Below are positions 48,660 to 59,881 of a stretch of 64,000 nt of DNA, in pieces. The position numbers were made by a program, and so were the translations under genes. Within the stretch, counting starts at the first letter, position 1; each line of letters begins with the position of its first letter. Source of the DNA: Sindora glabra (taxonomy: Eukaryota > Streptophyta > Magnoliopsida > Fabales > Fabaceae); the NCBI GenBank assembly GCA_020226215.1, contig CM035226.1:91474895-91538894 (forward strand), in the 5' to 3' direction. Under the pieces are notes generated by a model that saw nothing but the letters and a program-made list of their open reading frames with translations, ran no database searches and was not told where the DNA came from.

Positions 48660-49530
48660 ATATTGGAAAATTAAAAAAAAAACTTGATGGTCACACGGAA
48701 AAAAAGAAAAATACTTAAAAAAATAAAATCTGATCACGAGGAGGGGCCACGCGCAATAAACTCTGATCACGTCAAGCCCCTCCCTGAGTTTTGTGTCATC
48801 TTTGTTTGCTTTTCATTTTTCATTTTTATCAGTTTTTGTCTTGTCTTTTTTTAGTTTTTTTTTGTTTTTCATGTTTTTTTTGTCGTACCTTTTTTTTCAT
48901 TCATTTTTCATCAATTTTGCATTAGTCTAACATATTAATTTTTATTATTTTTTATATCTTCACTAGTTTTTTATTTTATTTTTCGTATGTTTAATTTTTT
49001 TTTACCTTCCTCAATAATTTATTTTGTTTGTTCGTTAGCTTTTCATTTGTTTTTTATTGATCCATCTTCATATGGTGAATTCTAAGGTGCCCCTAATGGT
49101 ACCAAACCCGTGGTAGTGTGGCAAAATACAGGCCATTGAATGAGATTACTAAGTCAATGTTAAGACTTTTATAATCTCATCCAATGGCTTGTATTTTGCC
49201 ACATTACCCCGGGTATCAAACCCAAGTGGCACCATAGCAAGCACCTCTTCATATTTATTTGTTTTCTTCGAGATAAGTTGTTTTATGCTTTTTCATTTTT
49301 TTCAATTTATTTCTATAAATATGTTTTTTTTTAATTAAAATTTTTTTAACTTTTTTTCACCTTATATACATTAAATTTGTTTTAGTACAAATTGAATTTA
49401 ATTTTTTATAAAATTTTGTAATATTTTTTAACTTATGAGGCTTTTATCTTTTTAATTATAATTTGAACATAACTTTGATTTGATTTAGTTCACGAAAAAT
49501 TAAATACGTATTTTATATTACTTGATGGTT
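48660..49530. repeat. Second, diverged copy of the MULE terminal region
   Basis: A TGATCACG-containing patch (48,729-48,780) is followed by a T-rich block that matches 47,250-47,890 in direct orientation: TTTTTTTCACC, TACATTAAATTTGTTTTA, then TTTTTAATTATAATTT and TTGATTTGATTTA. The left end therefore contains two successive terminal-type segments. This may reflect internal duplication or an older MULE end used before the present one. Confidence 0.6.
49086..49246. mobile_element. Short hairpin MITE-like element
   Basis: About 161 bases whose halves are inverted copies: GTGTGGCAAAATACAGGCCA, ATTGAATGAGATTA against TAATCTCATCCAATGGCTTG and GTATTTTGCCACATTACC. Outer parts (GGTGCCCCTAATGGTACC / GTGGCACCATAGCAAGCACC) pair less well. 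No clear target duplication was found. Confidence 0.75.
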
Positions 49531-50263
49531 GTAAGTTAGAAAAAATATACCAGAACTTCATTTAATATACATGTGGTCAATTTATTGAAATCTTGGACTT
49601 CTTTGTGGTAATTATTCAAAGTTTTAAATATTAATCAACTATATTATTAGCTGTCATTATTTTGCATGATAATGTAACATGATAAAATTGGTGTAGCAGG
49701 AAATTTCTTTACTATGCGGTATAAGAGAAATATGTTTTCCCAAGGTGAGTGTTAGGATCAAAAAGTAGATACTTTATAAATTATAGTGTTGCAATACACA
49801 TATTAAAAAGCAAAACACAGCACTTAATTAAATAACTAATTATTTAGAGTAGTAGAATGTTAAGTCTTAGTTTAGGGATCGAGAAACGTGTGATTTCGAA
49901 GGTCTAACACTACACAGTACTAAATTTAATAGCGTGATTTATGGTAGTGACCTCTAAATGAGTAATTAACACCAATTTTCATAATTATATATAAGTCTAC
50001 ATTTAAAATTACATCTTGAAGACCGGTATTTTAGAATGATCCATTGAATTTCAAATAAAAATATTATGAATGGAGTGGGATCAATAGTATGATGAAGATA
50101 AATGATTGAAAAGTGAAATATATAATCGTAGAATTGTACAACTTAGCTCTAAAAGTGGGTAATATGGTTAATGTAACATAAGAAATTATTAAAGTTCAAG
50201 CTAAAAAGTTACGAAGCAATTAAAAAAAATAAGCCTAAATATTATATTACAATAATGAAGCCC
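49531..50263. other. Noncoding 3' region of the PMD gene
   Basis: AT-rich; no frame or repeat recognised. It may hold the PMD 3' untranslated region. Confidence 0.5.
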
Positions 50264-52722
50264 TCAATCACCAAAATAATGGCTCCCAATCCCACATCGA
50301 GGGCGTCGCCTTACGTGTTGCGGTCGTTGAGCTAGGGGGTGTTCTTCTCCATCATTATCTGCATCATCATCTGCAGAAGTCAAATGGGTCTGACCTCTAG
50401 AAGGTGGAGAGTTCAAGTCCCAAGAGGATGATTGAAATCCTGGAATAGGGTTACTTGGTGTGAAAAACCCTTGGTGTTGCTGCTCCATAGATCCGCTGGT
50501 ATACTCATCAGTGAATGCAAATGGATCATCAAACAATCCCATTAGAGAGCCTGGTATTCGCTGAGCTGATTGTGATGGCGATGGCGTGGAAAAAGATGAT
50601 CGTGAAGCATCATAGGGGTGTTGCAGGGGCAATGCCATGCTGTGCGACGAGCTAGCTTCTGCACCTAGGAAGAATTGCGATGATGGGATATAAGTTTATG
50701 GTCCCGCAGCACCGAAATCAGCATGCATCGATCCAGGGATGAAAGGGCTAGGGACACCTGATTGCACCGGTGATGGATGAGAATAAGACACACTTTCATC
50801 GTCGCCCTCTTCTTCAGGCAAAATAGGATCCCTGAGGGACATGAAGCCGTGTGCTCTCCTACCACGCCTAGGCTCGGGAATGGGTGGTCTAGATAATTCA
50901 TCAGCTGGGTAGGCAGGCTGGTCAGCAGTCACATCTCGATGCTCTCCTAGTACGCATAGAATGAGGTGAGATTCTCGACCCACGGTCTCCCTAAATTGAC
51001 TATACGGCTGTGAGGGGGAGTCCTCGACACTAAGTCTGTGGAGTCTCTTAGCTATGTCAGCCTGCATAAGGTTACATTTTAAAGAGTTAATACATATTAC
51101 ATGTTGAAGAAATCATAAAGCATAGTATGAAAATCGTTAGTTACCATAAATCCTGAACCGTCGCTAGACGGATGGATCCATCGTCTGGTATGTCTCCAAT
51201 ACCATGACATATAGCCCGAGTCTCGATGAAGAGCATCTATCTCAAACTCTGTCAATAAGAGTGTATTGCGCCATGCATTCCAAGCACTGATGAATATCAT
51301 ATGCTCTTGACGCTAGTCTTTTGATGTTTTGCCCTGAAGCTGTAGTGTATGACAAGAACCGAGGTTAAATGGCTCCTGTGGAATAGGCTGCCTCCTCCCA
51401 AATTGTCGGAGCACACGGTCTGCATAGTGCCACTCTACAATATGGAAGCAAATGATGGGAACTGATGCCAGCCATATATCAGGTGACATCAAGCAATACC
51501 CTGGTATAAGTTGTCATACACTGGGATCGTCATAGGGGCGCTAAATAATCTAAAATCACAAAGAAATGCAGCATAAATTAGCATATCGGTAGATCTAGCA
51601 ATAGATTGATACAAATGATAACCAACAGTGTTTCAAACCTTATCGTCCCTCATCTGATCGAATAATACTCTGTAATGACGCAGAGCCGTCGACGGCGGTC
51701 AGGGAGGTAGGCCAGTGTTCTTCCACCTGCGAGATATACATATTATATATTAACTGTTTGAGTTATTTAAACAGGTGTAAGGGACGCAATATGGAATACG
51801 TATACAATCCACACCTGAAGCCCAATGGTGGAAGTAATGGATAAGTGTCTAGCTAGGGATTTGGATATGGAGGTCTTGCCGGCGCTAGAGTGGGGAAACG
51901 ATCCCACGCCCATAAATGCATGCATCCACCAATATTTAGCTAATCGCATTTTGTGGCGGAGCACAACTCTCTATATAGGCATGCCAGGCATACCGATCCC
52001 TAACTGTATTGACCTGCATCTGTGAAGTTCTCTAGTAATGGTAGATACATCAGTAGTACCCTGTGACTGGAAGTGTCTGGCATAAGGTAACCGCCAATGA
52101 GTCGCAGGATGTAAGCACGTGCAAAGCGCTGTGTCAGTTCATCATCGGCATCATCTGGTAAGTGTTCGAAGTTAGTTGTTAACCAGGTGATGCTCAGGCG
52201 CTGGCCTTGCAAACATTCATCAGGCGGTCTGATCTCAAGTAGAAATTCACAAATCCCTGGCCAATCAAGTCCAGTTCTTCCAGATACGGGGACACCCTCA
52301 CAAGGCAAACTTAACTGGACAGATACATCCTATAACGTAATAATGCATTCCCCGGCCGTGGTGTGAAAAGTGTGCGTCTCAGGACACTATCGTTCAACTA
52401 AGGCGGATACTATAGCTGCATTGAAATCAAAATGTCCAAGTCGACTGACGCCATAGAAGCCAGCCTGCTGCAGATATGGCACAATTGCAGCTGAGGGATC
52501 AAATAGTCAGTCTGCGTGAGCAACGCGTCGTAGCCTCAGGATCGGTCTTCCCTGTTGGCGTTCATAGAAATAATGGTTAGGACATTTACAATGGGTGAAT
52601 GGACATTAAGAGAATGAAATTACCTGATTTTGCCATACTGCTTGTGAAATATGTCGTGACTGTAGGTATAAAAGAGAGTTATCTTCAGGTCTTGGTGTGA
52701 TGACACGTCGCTGAGCGGCCAT
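50264..52722 (-). pseudogene. Plant mobile domain (PMD) protein gene carried by MULE B
   Basis: Starts at ATG 52,722-52,720 (MAAQRRVITPRPEDNS). Exon 1 ends at 52,624; a 72-base GT-AG intron (52,552-52,623) leads to exon 2, which stays in one frame across LFDPSAAIVPYLQQAGFYGV, THTFHTTAGE, LSLPCEGVPV and RFARAYILRLIGGYLMPD. Further exons hold LRHYRVLFDQMRDDK (about 51,660-51,700), ICFHIVEWHYADRVLRQFGR (about 51,420) and WNAWRNTLL. A Pro/Ser-rich tail ends in RRPRCGIGSHYFGD at 50,264. These are hallmarks of the PMD (PF10536) family, found in MAIN/MAIL host proteins and in transposon-borne copies. In-frame stops occur at 52,507-52,509, 52,387-52,389, 52,330-52,332, 52,000-52,002, at two more places to 51,850, and between the two C-terminal frames near 50,700. 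The gene is dead as it stands. Its role in transposition is unknown. Confidence 0.85.
52552..52623 (-). other. PMD gene intron 1
   Basis: Donor CAG/GTAATTTC and acceptor CCAACAG/GGAAGACC on the minus strand; removal keeps the frame (ends NQ, resumes GRPILRL). Confidence 0.7.
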
Positions 52723-53013
52723 AACTGAAGATACAGTGTATACTATATTACATTACAAGCATTCAATCAAATGCACATACTTAAATTTATGTAAATGTTG
52801 TACCCAAAAATATACAAGGAGAGTAAAATGACTTAGTAAATAATATCATATCAACACAATAAGACATTATTGCAACATACATATATATTTGACATTGTTC
52901 GAACATAATTGCATAATGGTAGAAACAATTTATCAAATGTCACACTAAAGGTCTTAATCTGGAATAAAAGTGACATATGCATAAACAAGTGGCTTTCTCA
53001 AGGGTGCTAAGTG
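52723..53013. other. Spacer between transposase and PMD gene
   Basis: 291 AT-rich bases between the transposase stop and the PMD start. It must hold the transposase 3' end and any PMD promoter; no clear TATA box or poly(A) signal can be assigned. Confidence 0.4.
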
Positions 53014-55695
53014 TCATGGCACATTTCGTTGCCTGGAAGGACAAGTTGCGCAATTATGGCCAGACTGACGGCACAACCCACACCTTAAAGGTTCTGACGG
53101 ACCCTCTATCCAGTCCATTTCGTTCCTTATACGTGACGAACGGGGGCGACCACCAAGACGCATTTGCGCAGGATCTGGCACAACTGTTAGTCCATTGGAG
53201 GTTGGCCAATGCTCCATACCGCCTATGGGACAAAACTCACAATTATAAGCCTGCGCCATTGTCTCCAGTCGGAACACAGGATTGACAAACTGCAAGGGAT
53301 CCAATGTAACCTTTGCGCATGCTGTGAACACATGTTGGCAAGGCCTATGCTCCACCTGGAATTCACCACAATCACATGTCCTCTGCGCCAGGCTAACCTT
53401 GCATGTTCGACTAAACTGCTTCCACGTGGGATCGTACGGCTCTTCGACCTCGAAAATCGTTTCGGCTCGGTCGAAACGACGGACATGACAAGCAGATGCC
53501 TTTCGGGTGCAATCTTGAATCTTTTTCCGTACATCTTCACTGAAAACCTCTCCTGCATGTAACTGTGCTGCAATAGTTTCTGCTTTGTTCACGAAGTATG
53601 CATTGATTCGATACAGAGTAGCTTTGACTAGCCCAGTGATCGGTAAATGTCTGACCCCTTTCAAAATACTATTGATACACTCTGCCAGATTTATGGTCAT
53701 GTGCCCCCACCGTCGGCCTCCATCATCGTAAGCACGACTCCATTGACACCTCGGGATATTACCAATCCACTCCGCAGCTCTAGGTTGCAATTGGGTTAGT
53801 TCTTCAAGCTTGCTATCTACAACATGCCGTTCATACATGTAACCTGTACCCGAAAATACTATTAATCAATCACCAATAGTCGTAACATAAAGTGTCAGAT
53901 AAGTATACTATTGTTAGAAATACGCACCGATGCTCGTAAACATCTGCTTCAGTCATGCTGTCTTAAAAGTTGAGTTCAGGTTGCTAGCGATATGTCGGAG
54001 ACAGAATACATGATAACCATTAGGGGCTTGCCATCCAACGCGTGGGTTTGCAACGGCACGTAATATTCCAAGATGTCTGTCTGATATCAGGCAAATATGT
54101 TGTTTGTCTTTAACAACATGCCGTCGAACATGGGATAAGAACCAAGCCCACGTATTGTAACTTTCTCCCTCCAACACAACAAATGCAAGTGGGACGACCT
54201 TTCTATCACCATCCTGTGATGTCGCTGTTAATAGGACCCCTTTGTACTTTCCATACAAAAAAGTACCATCCACTTGGATTATGGGCTTCAAGTGGGAAAA
54301 CGACTCGATGCATGGTTTAAAAGTCCAAAACACTCGACGAAATAATGTAACCAGCGCATCTGTAGAACTCGACGACGGACATTCCTGGGTGACAAGCTCA
54401 AAGTAACTCCCAGGATTGAAGAGACGCACTGCCGCCAGCCATCTAGGTAACGTTGAGTATGACTTCTCCCAATTCCCAAATGTAAGAGCAATAGCTCTCT
54501 GTTTTCCCTTCCACGCCTTTCTATATGACACCCAATGTATTTTCGATCACCATAGCCAAATGTACGATGAAATGACATCTGTGTTTAGCTTTGGATGATC
54601 CTGGGAAAGAGATGCAGACACACACATGTGGGGACCATTATATTTTGTTATCCGCCAGTGATCCTCCCTTGGCTTATGGCATGCTCTGACCCTCCAATTA
54701 CAATGATCATCGTAGTGAGGGCACCGATATTCTTCGTACTTAGACGATGAGTAATGCACCCAAAATGTGTGGTGAGTTCGCACTGTGTATATTTTCATTG
54801 TGCGATGAAACGCCTTCTGGTTCATATACCGTAAACCTATATATGGCTCTTGGTTATCCGCCAAATTTATGTCATGGCCGAACTTGGGCTAATCATGGCT
54901 ACCAGCAGCATCTACATTTAGTTGTGAGAAAAAGGCAGTGGCCGATTCTACGAGCTGGCCTCCATGCATTGTTGACAGTGCACTAGCAACGTCTTCCCCA
55001 TCTTCGTCATCACAGTAATCGTCGTCGTCACCCTCACCATCAAATCCTTTAAGAATGGGGTCACATGCACCTTCCTCTTTGAAGTCATCCATTATATCCT
55101 CTGTTTCCTCCGGGGATAAGGGGGAGTGAGAAGATCCAAAGTGTTGCTGAGAGAAACATGGCTGTGGAGTGTAATTATCAACAGGGCTGTGAAACTGTTG
55201 TCCATAGTCAATCTGTACATTCATTGGTTCAACGCTGCTCATGCACGGGTTGTAACATGAGGGTCCCCCAGTAGCTTCATTACGTTGACTTGTGGAAGGT
55301 AGTAGATATGGGGCACTTGATCCAACTGGCTGACTTGTAACGTCCAAATCAAATCCCATTGTTTCAATAAGTGCACACACCTCTAGACATGACAATTGAG
55401 TAGGAAACATCGCATTCACTTCCCGCATCCGCTGAATATCCTCATCATCTGCTAACTCACACGCCTTATATCGCGTCGGACTTAGCGAGAGCGGATGTCT
55501 ATATATTAACTCGGTTACAACTTGATTTTCATTGAGACACAGCTTTCGCCCAACTATACTCTTCAGTGCATCAAGGGTTATGTCTGAACTGATTGAAATA
55601 ACTTTGACCCTGGAGCACCTAAAAGTATCGCCTTCATCCGATTCATAAATTTCTCCATTCCCGTAAATACATATATTTTGATAACTGGAACTCAT
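53014..55695 (-). pseudogene. MuDR-type MULE transposase
   Basis: ATG at 55,695 (MSSSYQNICIYGNGEIYESD). Order: PB1-like N-terminal region (to about 55,420), acidic linker (DDDDYCDDEDGED, about 55,015), MuDR DNA-binding region (GLRYMNQKAFHR, EEYRCPHYDDHCNWRVRA, 54,650-54,850), MULE transposase core (IIQVDGTFLYGKYKGVLL, about 54,250, and ISDRHLGILRA, about 54,080, carrying the two visible catalytic Asp residues), SWIM zinc finger (CDCGEFQVEHRPCQH, about 53,340), and a C-terminal CCHC knuckle CGLCRQSGHNCATC (about 53,040). An 84-base intron (53,844-53,927) is supported by frame: the split Gly codon joins TSI to YMYERH. In-frame stops at 54,889-54,891, 54,547-54,549 and 53,953-53,955 break the gene; no frameshift is seen. 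It would bind the terminal repeats and cut and paste the element. Confidence 0.92.
53844..53927 (-). other. MULE B transposase intron
   Basis: Donor GTGCGTAT and acceptor GGGTACAG on the minus strand, phase 1. Both sides belong to the same frame of the protein once it is removed. Confidence 0.75.
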
Positions 55696-58079
55696 TCTGA
55701 TTTGAACCGTAGTCCAGATCAAGGGTCATTCCCAAAAGAAAATTTCCAATAATTGTTGTAATGTGTATAATAATTATGGAGATAATTTTACAACATTATT
55801 ACTACATAATTATTCGTAACTTTATAATCACTGTCAATAATGATTAACATCCTACAATGCTACATTCAAACACAAATGTAAATTTTTTTACCTAGAGGAC
55901 TTTTGACTTCTTTAAGTTTTTTATGCAGGGGGAGAAGCACCCCTTTAATTGCTTTAGGCAGGGATAAAATGAGCATAAACCCTATATATAAATAGTTATG
56001 TTCGATTAGTTTCTGGGGTTGTTGATCTGTACAATCAATTTATTAAATGTTTGTGTTTTCTCAAACCACATGTTCACTTCATATTTTGTGTTTGTCATAA
56101 TATAATTTTGTGGGATTGTGATTGTCATATCATGAGTTGATTCTCATTAATAGTACTATTAACACTTACCCAACAATACATCTCAGCAGGAAAAATTGTT
56201 CGAAAAATTAAATTATTTAAAAATTAATTATTTTTATTTTTTAAATATAAAAGAAAAGACTAAAAATTATGATATTTATTGGAATTATATTTTTATTCTA
56301 AAGACTTTATGATATTTACTAAAGTTAAGTACAAACTAGTAACAATTTTTTTTATTTAAAGATAGGATAAGTAAATATTATTCTCTTTTAAACCAAAGTC
56401 TGTTACATACAAGCTTGCTAAGTTGAATTTAAAAAAAAAAAAAACTTTAAGCTCAAATTAATCTTCAAAATAAAAAATTCAATTATCTATAAATACATTA
56501 ATAATATAGAAATTAGTTTTTTTTTAAGAAACACTAATGAGTTAAAAAAATTTCCTAAAAAAGTTTGATAAGTTGAAATATATATTTCTTCAAAAAAATC
56601 CTAAACCCTAAGAATTATTTTTTCTTATAGAGAAGAATTTTTTAAAAAAATATTTCTTTCAAAAAAAGGGTCTAATGAGTTAAATAGAAATTTTTAAAAA
56701 AATATATAACTTTTAAATATACCGATAAGTTAAAATAACTTTTTTCCACGAAGCTCTGATAAGTTAAAATTATTATGCTACGAAATTAAATTTCTTTAAA
56801 AAATATTTCAACAAAATAATATTTCTTTAACAAAAGTATGATAAGTTAAAATTGTTTTCTACAAGATTAGATTTTAGGAGTTCGGGGTCAGGATTTTATA
56901 GTTTATGATTTGAGATTTTGGGGGTTTCCGGGGTTATGTCTTAGTGTTTATAAATTTAGGGTTTATCCTATTAGGTCTTAGGGTTGATAAGTTGAAATTT
57001 TTTTTCAACTAAAATATCTACTTCTTTAAACATACTGATAAATTAAAATATATTTGTTTCACTAAAATCTAATTACTTCAAATTTTTTTCATAAAAAAAT
57101 GTAATATTTTAAACAAAATAAAATACAAAAAGTTTGATAAGCAAAAAATTCATTTCTTTCAAAATATATTATTTTTAAACATAATGATAATACAAAATAT
57201 ATTTTTTCCAAATAAGTCTGACGAATTAAAACTATTTTTCTTAAGAAATAGTTTTTTCCTCATAAAAACTGTAAATAAATTCCATTATCTTTAATATATT
57301 GATAAGCTTATATATATTTATTCCGAAGTAGTCTGATGAGTTAAAATTATTTTTCTACAAAATAATTTTTTTGACAAAAAATAAAAAAATTACAAATTTA
57401 TGCTCAAATTAAAATGTTTAAGAAAATTTTCTACTTTTACAAATACAGATAACATAAAAAGAAATTTTACAAAAAAAATTCTTTGGATTAAATTTAATTT
57501 TCTATACAAAAACATTACACGGATTGGGGTCGAGGTTTAAACATTTTATGAAATAAATTATGATTTACGGTCTTAAACAAAAATTAAAAATGACACAATG
57601 TAACACTTTACCCTTCTTTAATATTTTTTAATAATATTTTATTATTCATGAATCTTATTATATTTTTCTCACATATGTAAAAAATTTGATTTTTTCCCCT
57701 TATTTTAGTAGTGGCCAACCAGCAAGTATAGAAATTAAAATCCTAATAATTTGTGTAAATCTAGTCAGGTTATAGATGTGTTGCTGCACTCGAATAAAAA
57801 AAATTAAAAAAATTAACTAACATAAATACATTAAAATAATATACACAAGTAAAGATGAATATTAAAATAATATAAATTATTTTAACATACAATATACATG
57901 ATTAAATGTACAAATAATTTATTTCTAATGCCCAATATTAATGTCAGTTATAATGAGTAAACTATTCTAAACAATATAATACTAAATATTTATTACAATT
58001 TTACAAGATTTAAAAGTCCTAAGTACTACTTAAAATAATGACTTTCTAAAAAAAATCTTATTTGCAAATCGAACTCCTC
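55696..58079. other. MULE B leader region with degenerate TGATAAGTTAAAAT repeats
   Basis: No gene seen. From about 56,560 to 57,340 the motif TGATAAGTTAAAAT or a close variant occurs at least nine times (for example near 56,562, 56,722, 56,757, 56,830, 56,985, 57,032, 57,300 and 57,333), usually 35-160 bases apart and followed by TTTTTCTACAAA-type sequence. The same motif appears in the terminal repeats (48,197 and 58,970). A stretch at 56,876-56,995 has the telomere-like word TTTAGGGTTTAT and TTAGGGTT. The region lies between the promoter island and the start codon, so it could be a long 5' intron. Confidence 0.55.
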
Positions 58080-58640
58080 AAATTGCTGCTGATGGAGAGA
58101 AACCAAATTTTAGAAGGAAATTTGAGAAGTGAAGCAGAGGGAAGTTTGAGAACTGAGGTATAGGTTTACGAAGTTGGCTGGATGATGAAAATATATAGGC
58201 AGAGAAAATTTTACGTGCAAACAATACTGCGACATGGCAGCGTCCGGAATCGCCACATGGCAGCATCAGGGCGTCCAGGCAGCCACGAGCCGACATGTGG
58301 CGTGCTGGGGTTGCATCTCGGGTCACGGCACGCGCCAGACCGTGATCAGGTCTGATCACCTCGTTCGGCCTACCGTGATCAGATTAATCACGGGCCGCGG
58401 CCCAACGTGATCAGGCTTGATCACGGACGGCCAGAGGCCGTGATCAGCTGAGGCACGCCACGCGTCAGGAGCGGCCACGATCTTGTCCCAGGAACGGCCA
58501 CGATTGCGCCACGTGTCATTCCCCAGACGCGTCCTCCCGTGCATGTTTGTCACGTGTCTCTGGCCGCTAACACGGCAACTGTGGCCCACGTCATCCTGTC
58601 GACTTGAAGCATTTGGGTAAATTTTTTTTACGGTCCAGCA
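58080..58640 (-). promoter_or_regulatory. MULE B GC-rich promoter island with TGATCA palindromes
   Basis: A strongly GC-rich island in AT-rich DNA. On the minus strand a TATA-like CTATATAT box (58,191-58,198) is followed by a CT-rich leader (CTTCCCTCTGCTTCAC). Upstream of the box TGATCA occurs six times within about 125 bases (58,335-58,455), several as inverted pairs such as CGTGATCAGG and TCTGATCACC. The outer edge has GCATTTGGGTAAATTTTTTT and CAGCATCTTAGTAAATA, the terminal motif of this MULE family. The corresponding island of MULE A is at 18,480-18,972. Frames of 77 and 93 codons here are GC-driven and not supported as genes. Confidence 0.6.
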
Positions 58641-58849
58641 TCTTAGTAAATAGAAGATAATATATTAAAAAAATTATATTTTTTTAATTTATTTTATTAA
58701 ATATTTTATATTTAATATTAAACATATAAATTAATTTTTATTATTTTAATTTTTTATAAGTATATTTTTATAAAATTAAAAAATATATCTTATAATTGAA
58801 TACCAGGCTACTATACCTAAAATTTTATTTACCCGAAGCCCTAACAAAA

Positions 58850-59881
58850 TTTTTTCAACTCATTATAATTTTATGGAAAGAATTAATTTTAGCTTACTAT
58901 TATATTTTAAAAAAAATACATTTACATAAAAATTTAAATTTAGGGTATATATTTTATTGCAAAAAATTCTGATAAGTATAATTTTTTTTATGAAATAGAT
59001 TTTTTTGAAATTAATATTTTTTTAAAAATATATATTGTACAATTTTATGAGAGTTAAAAAATAATTAATTATTATTTAGAATATTGATTAATTAATATAA
59101 AATAAATATTTAAATTTTAATAAACTAAATCAAATTAAAGTAAGGTTAAAATTAAAAATGAAAAAATAAAAAGGCACACAAATTATAGATTATCATCAAG
59201 TTTTTAAAAAATATTAAATCTCACTTGAAATAAAACAAATTTAATACATACAAGGTCAAAAAAAGTTAAAATTATTTTAATTGGAGAAAAAAATATATTA
59301 GTAAAAAATAAAACTCAACAAAATAAAAAAAATTTCTGTAGAAAAATAAGTAAAAAAAAATTGATCACCAAAAATAAAAAAACAGATGAAGAAAAAAATA
59401 AGGTAAAAGTAAAATAAATGGAAAAAGATAAAACTAAAAGAAACATAAAATCAAATTCAGAATTTCAAAAGAAAAAATAAAAAAAATGGAAAAATAGAAA
59501 AAAAAAAAAACAAAGTCAGGTAGAAGTTCAAATAAAAAACAAAATAATATAAACGAAACATTTTAAAATGCAAATGAAAGGTTAACAGAAAGCAAAATTT
59601 CAAAAGCATTAAAACAAACTATAAAAATCGTAAAAGGCAAAGAAATTCAACGGAAACCGAGAAACACAGAAACCAAAATGAAACAAAAGAAAAAAATGTA
59701 AAAGGAAAATACAAGGAAAACGGAAATCAATGAAAACAGAAACCAGACTGATCAAGGTGTCCTTGAACCCGTGATCGATCATTTTAAAAAAAAAAATTTT
59801 TAAGTATTTAGGTAAATAATTTTTACTGTATAGCATCTGGGTAATTTTTTTTTCCAGCCGCAGTATTTGGGTAATTGTGCC
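58850..59881. repeat. MULE B right terminal inverted repeat
   Basis: Reverse complement of the left repeat. The last 100 bases contain three spaced copies of an AG(T/C)AT(T/C)TGGGTAA-like motif (59,797, 59,833 and 59,862 regions). A-rich subterminal DNA (59,150-59,740) mirrors the T-rich left subterminal part. The 75-codon frame at 59,609-59,836 is low-complexity. Confidence 0.85.

Larger units (their letters stand above)
47122..59881 (-). mobile_element. MULE B: complete 12.76 kb Mutator-like element with transposase and PMD gene
   Basis: The ends are GGTTTTTTTACCCAAATGCT (left) and, as reverse complement, GGCACAATTACCCAAATACT (right), followed by a long inverted repeat reaching about 48,380 on the left and 58,850 on the right. 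A 10-bp target duplication flanks it. Inside, both genes are on the minus strand: transposase upstream, PMD gene downstream, 297 bases apart. A GC-rich promoter island lies at 58,080-58,640. Both genes have in-frame stops, so the copy cannot move by itself. Other insertions inside include a 161-bp MITE-like hairpin at 49,086-49,246. Confidence 0.9.

Noticed and set aside
53209..53573. Frames of 68-117 codons on both strands
   Set aside because: They overlap the SWIM-finger part of the transposase in other phases.
56876..56995. Interstitial telomere-like sequence (TTTAGGGTTT words)
   Set aside because: Only a few scattered words, no tandem TTTAGGG array.
58078..58589. Two minus-strand frames of 77 and 93 codons
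   Set aside because: They lie in the GC island with TGATCA repeats; no recognisable domain, and no matching protein in the MULE A island.
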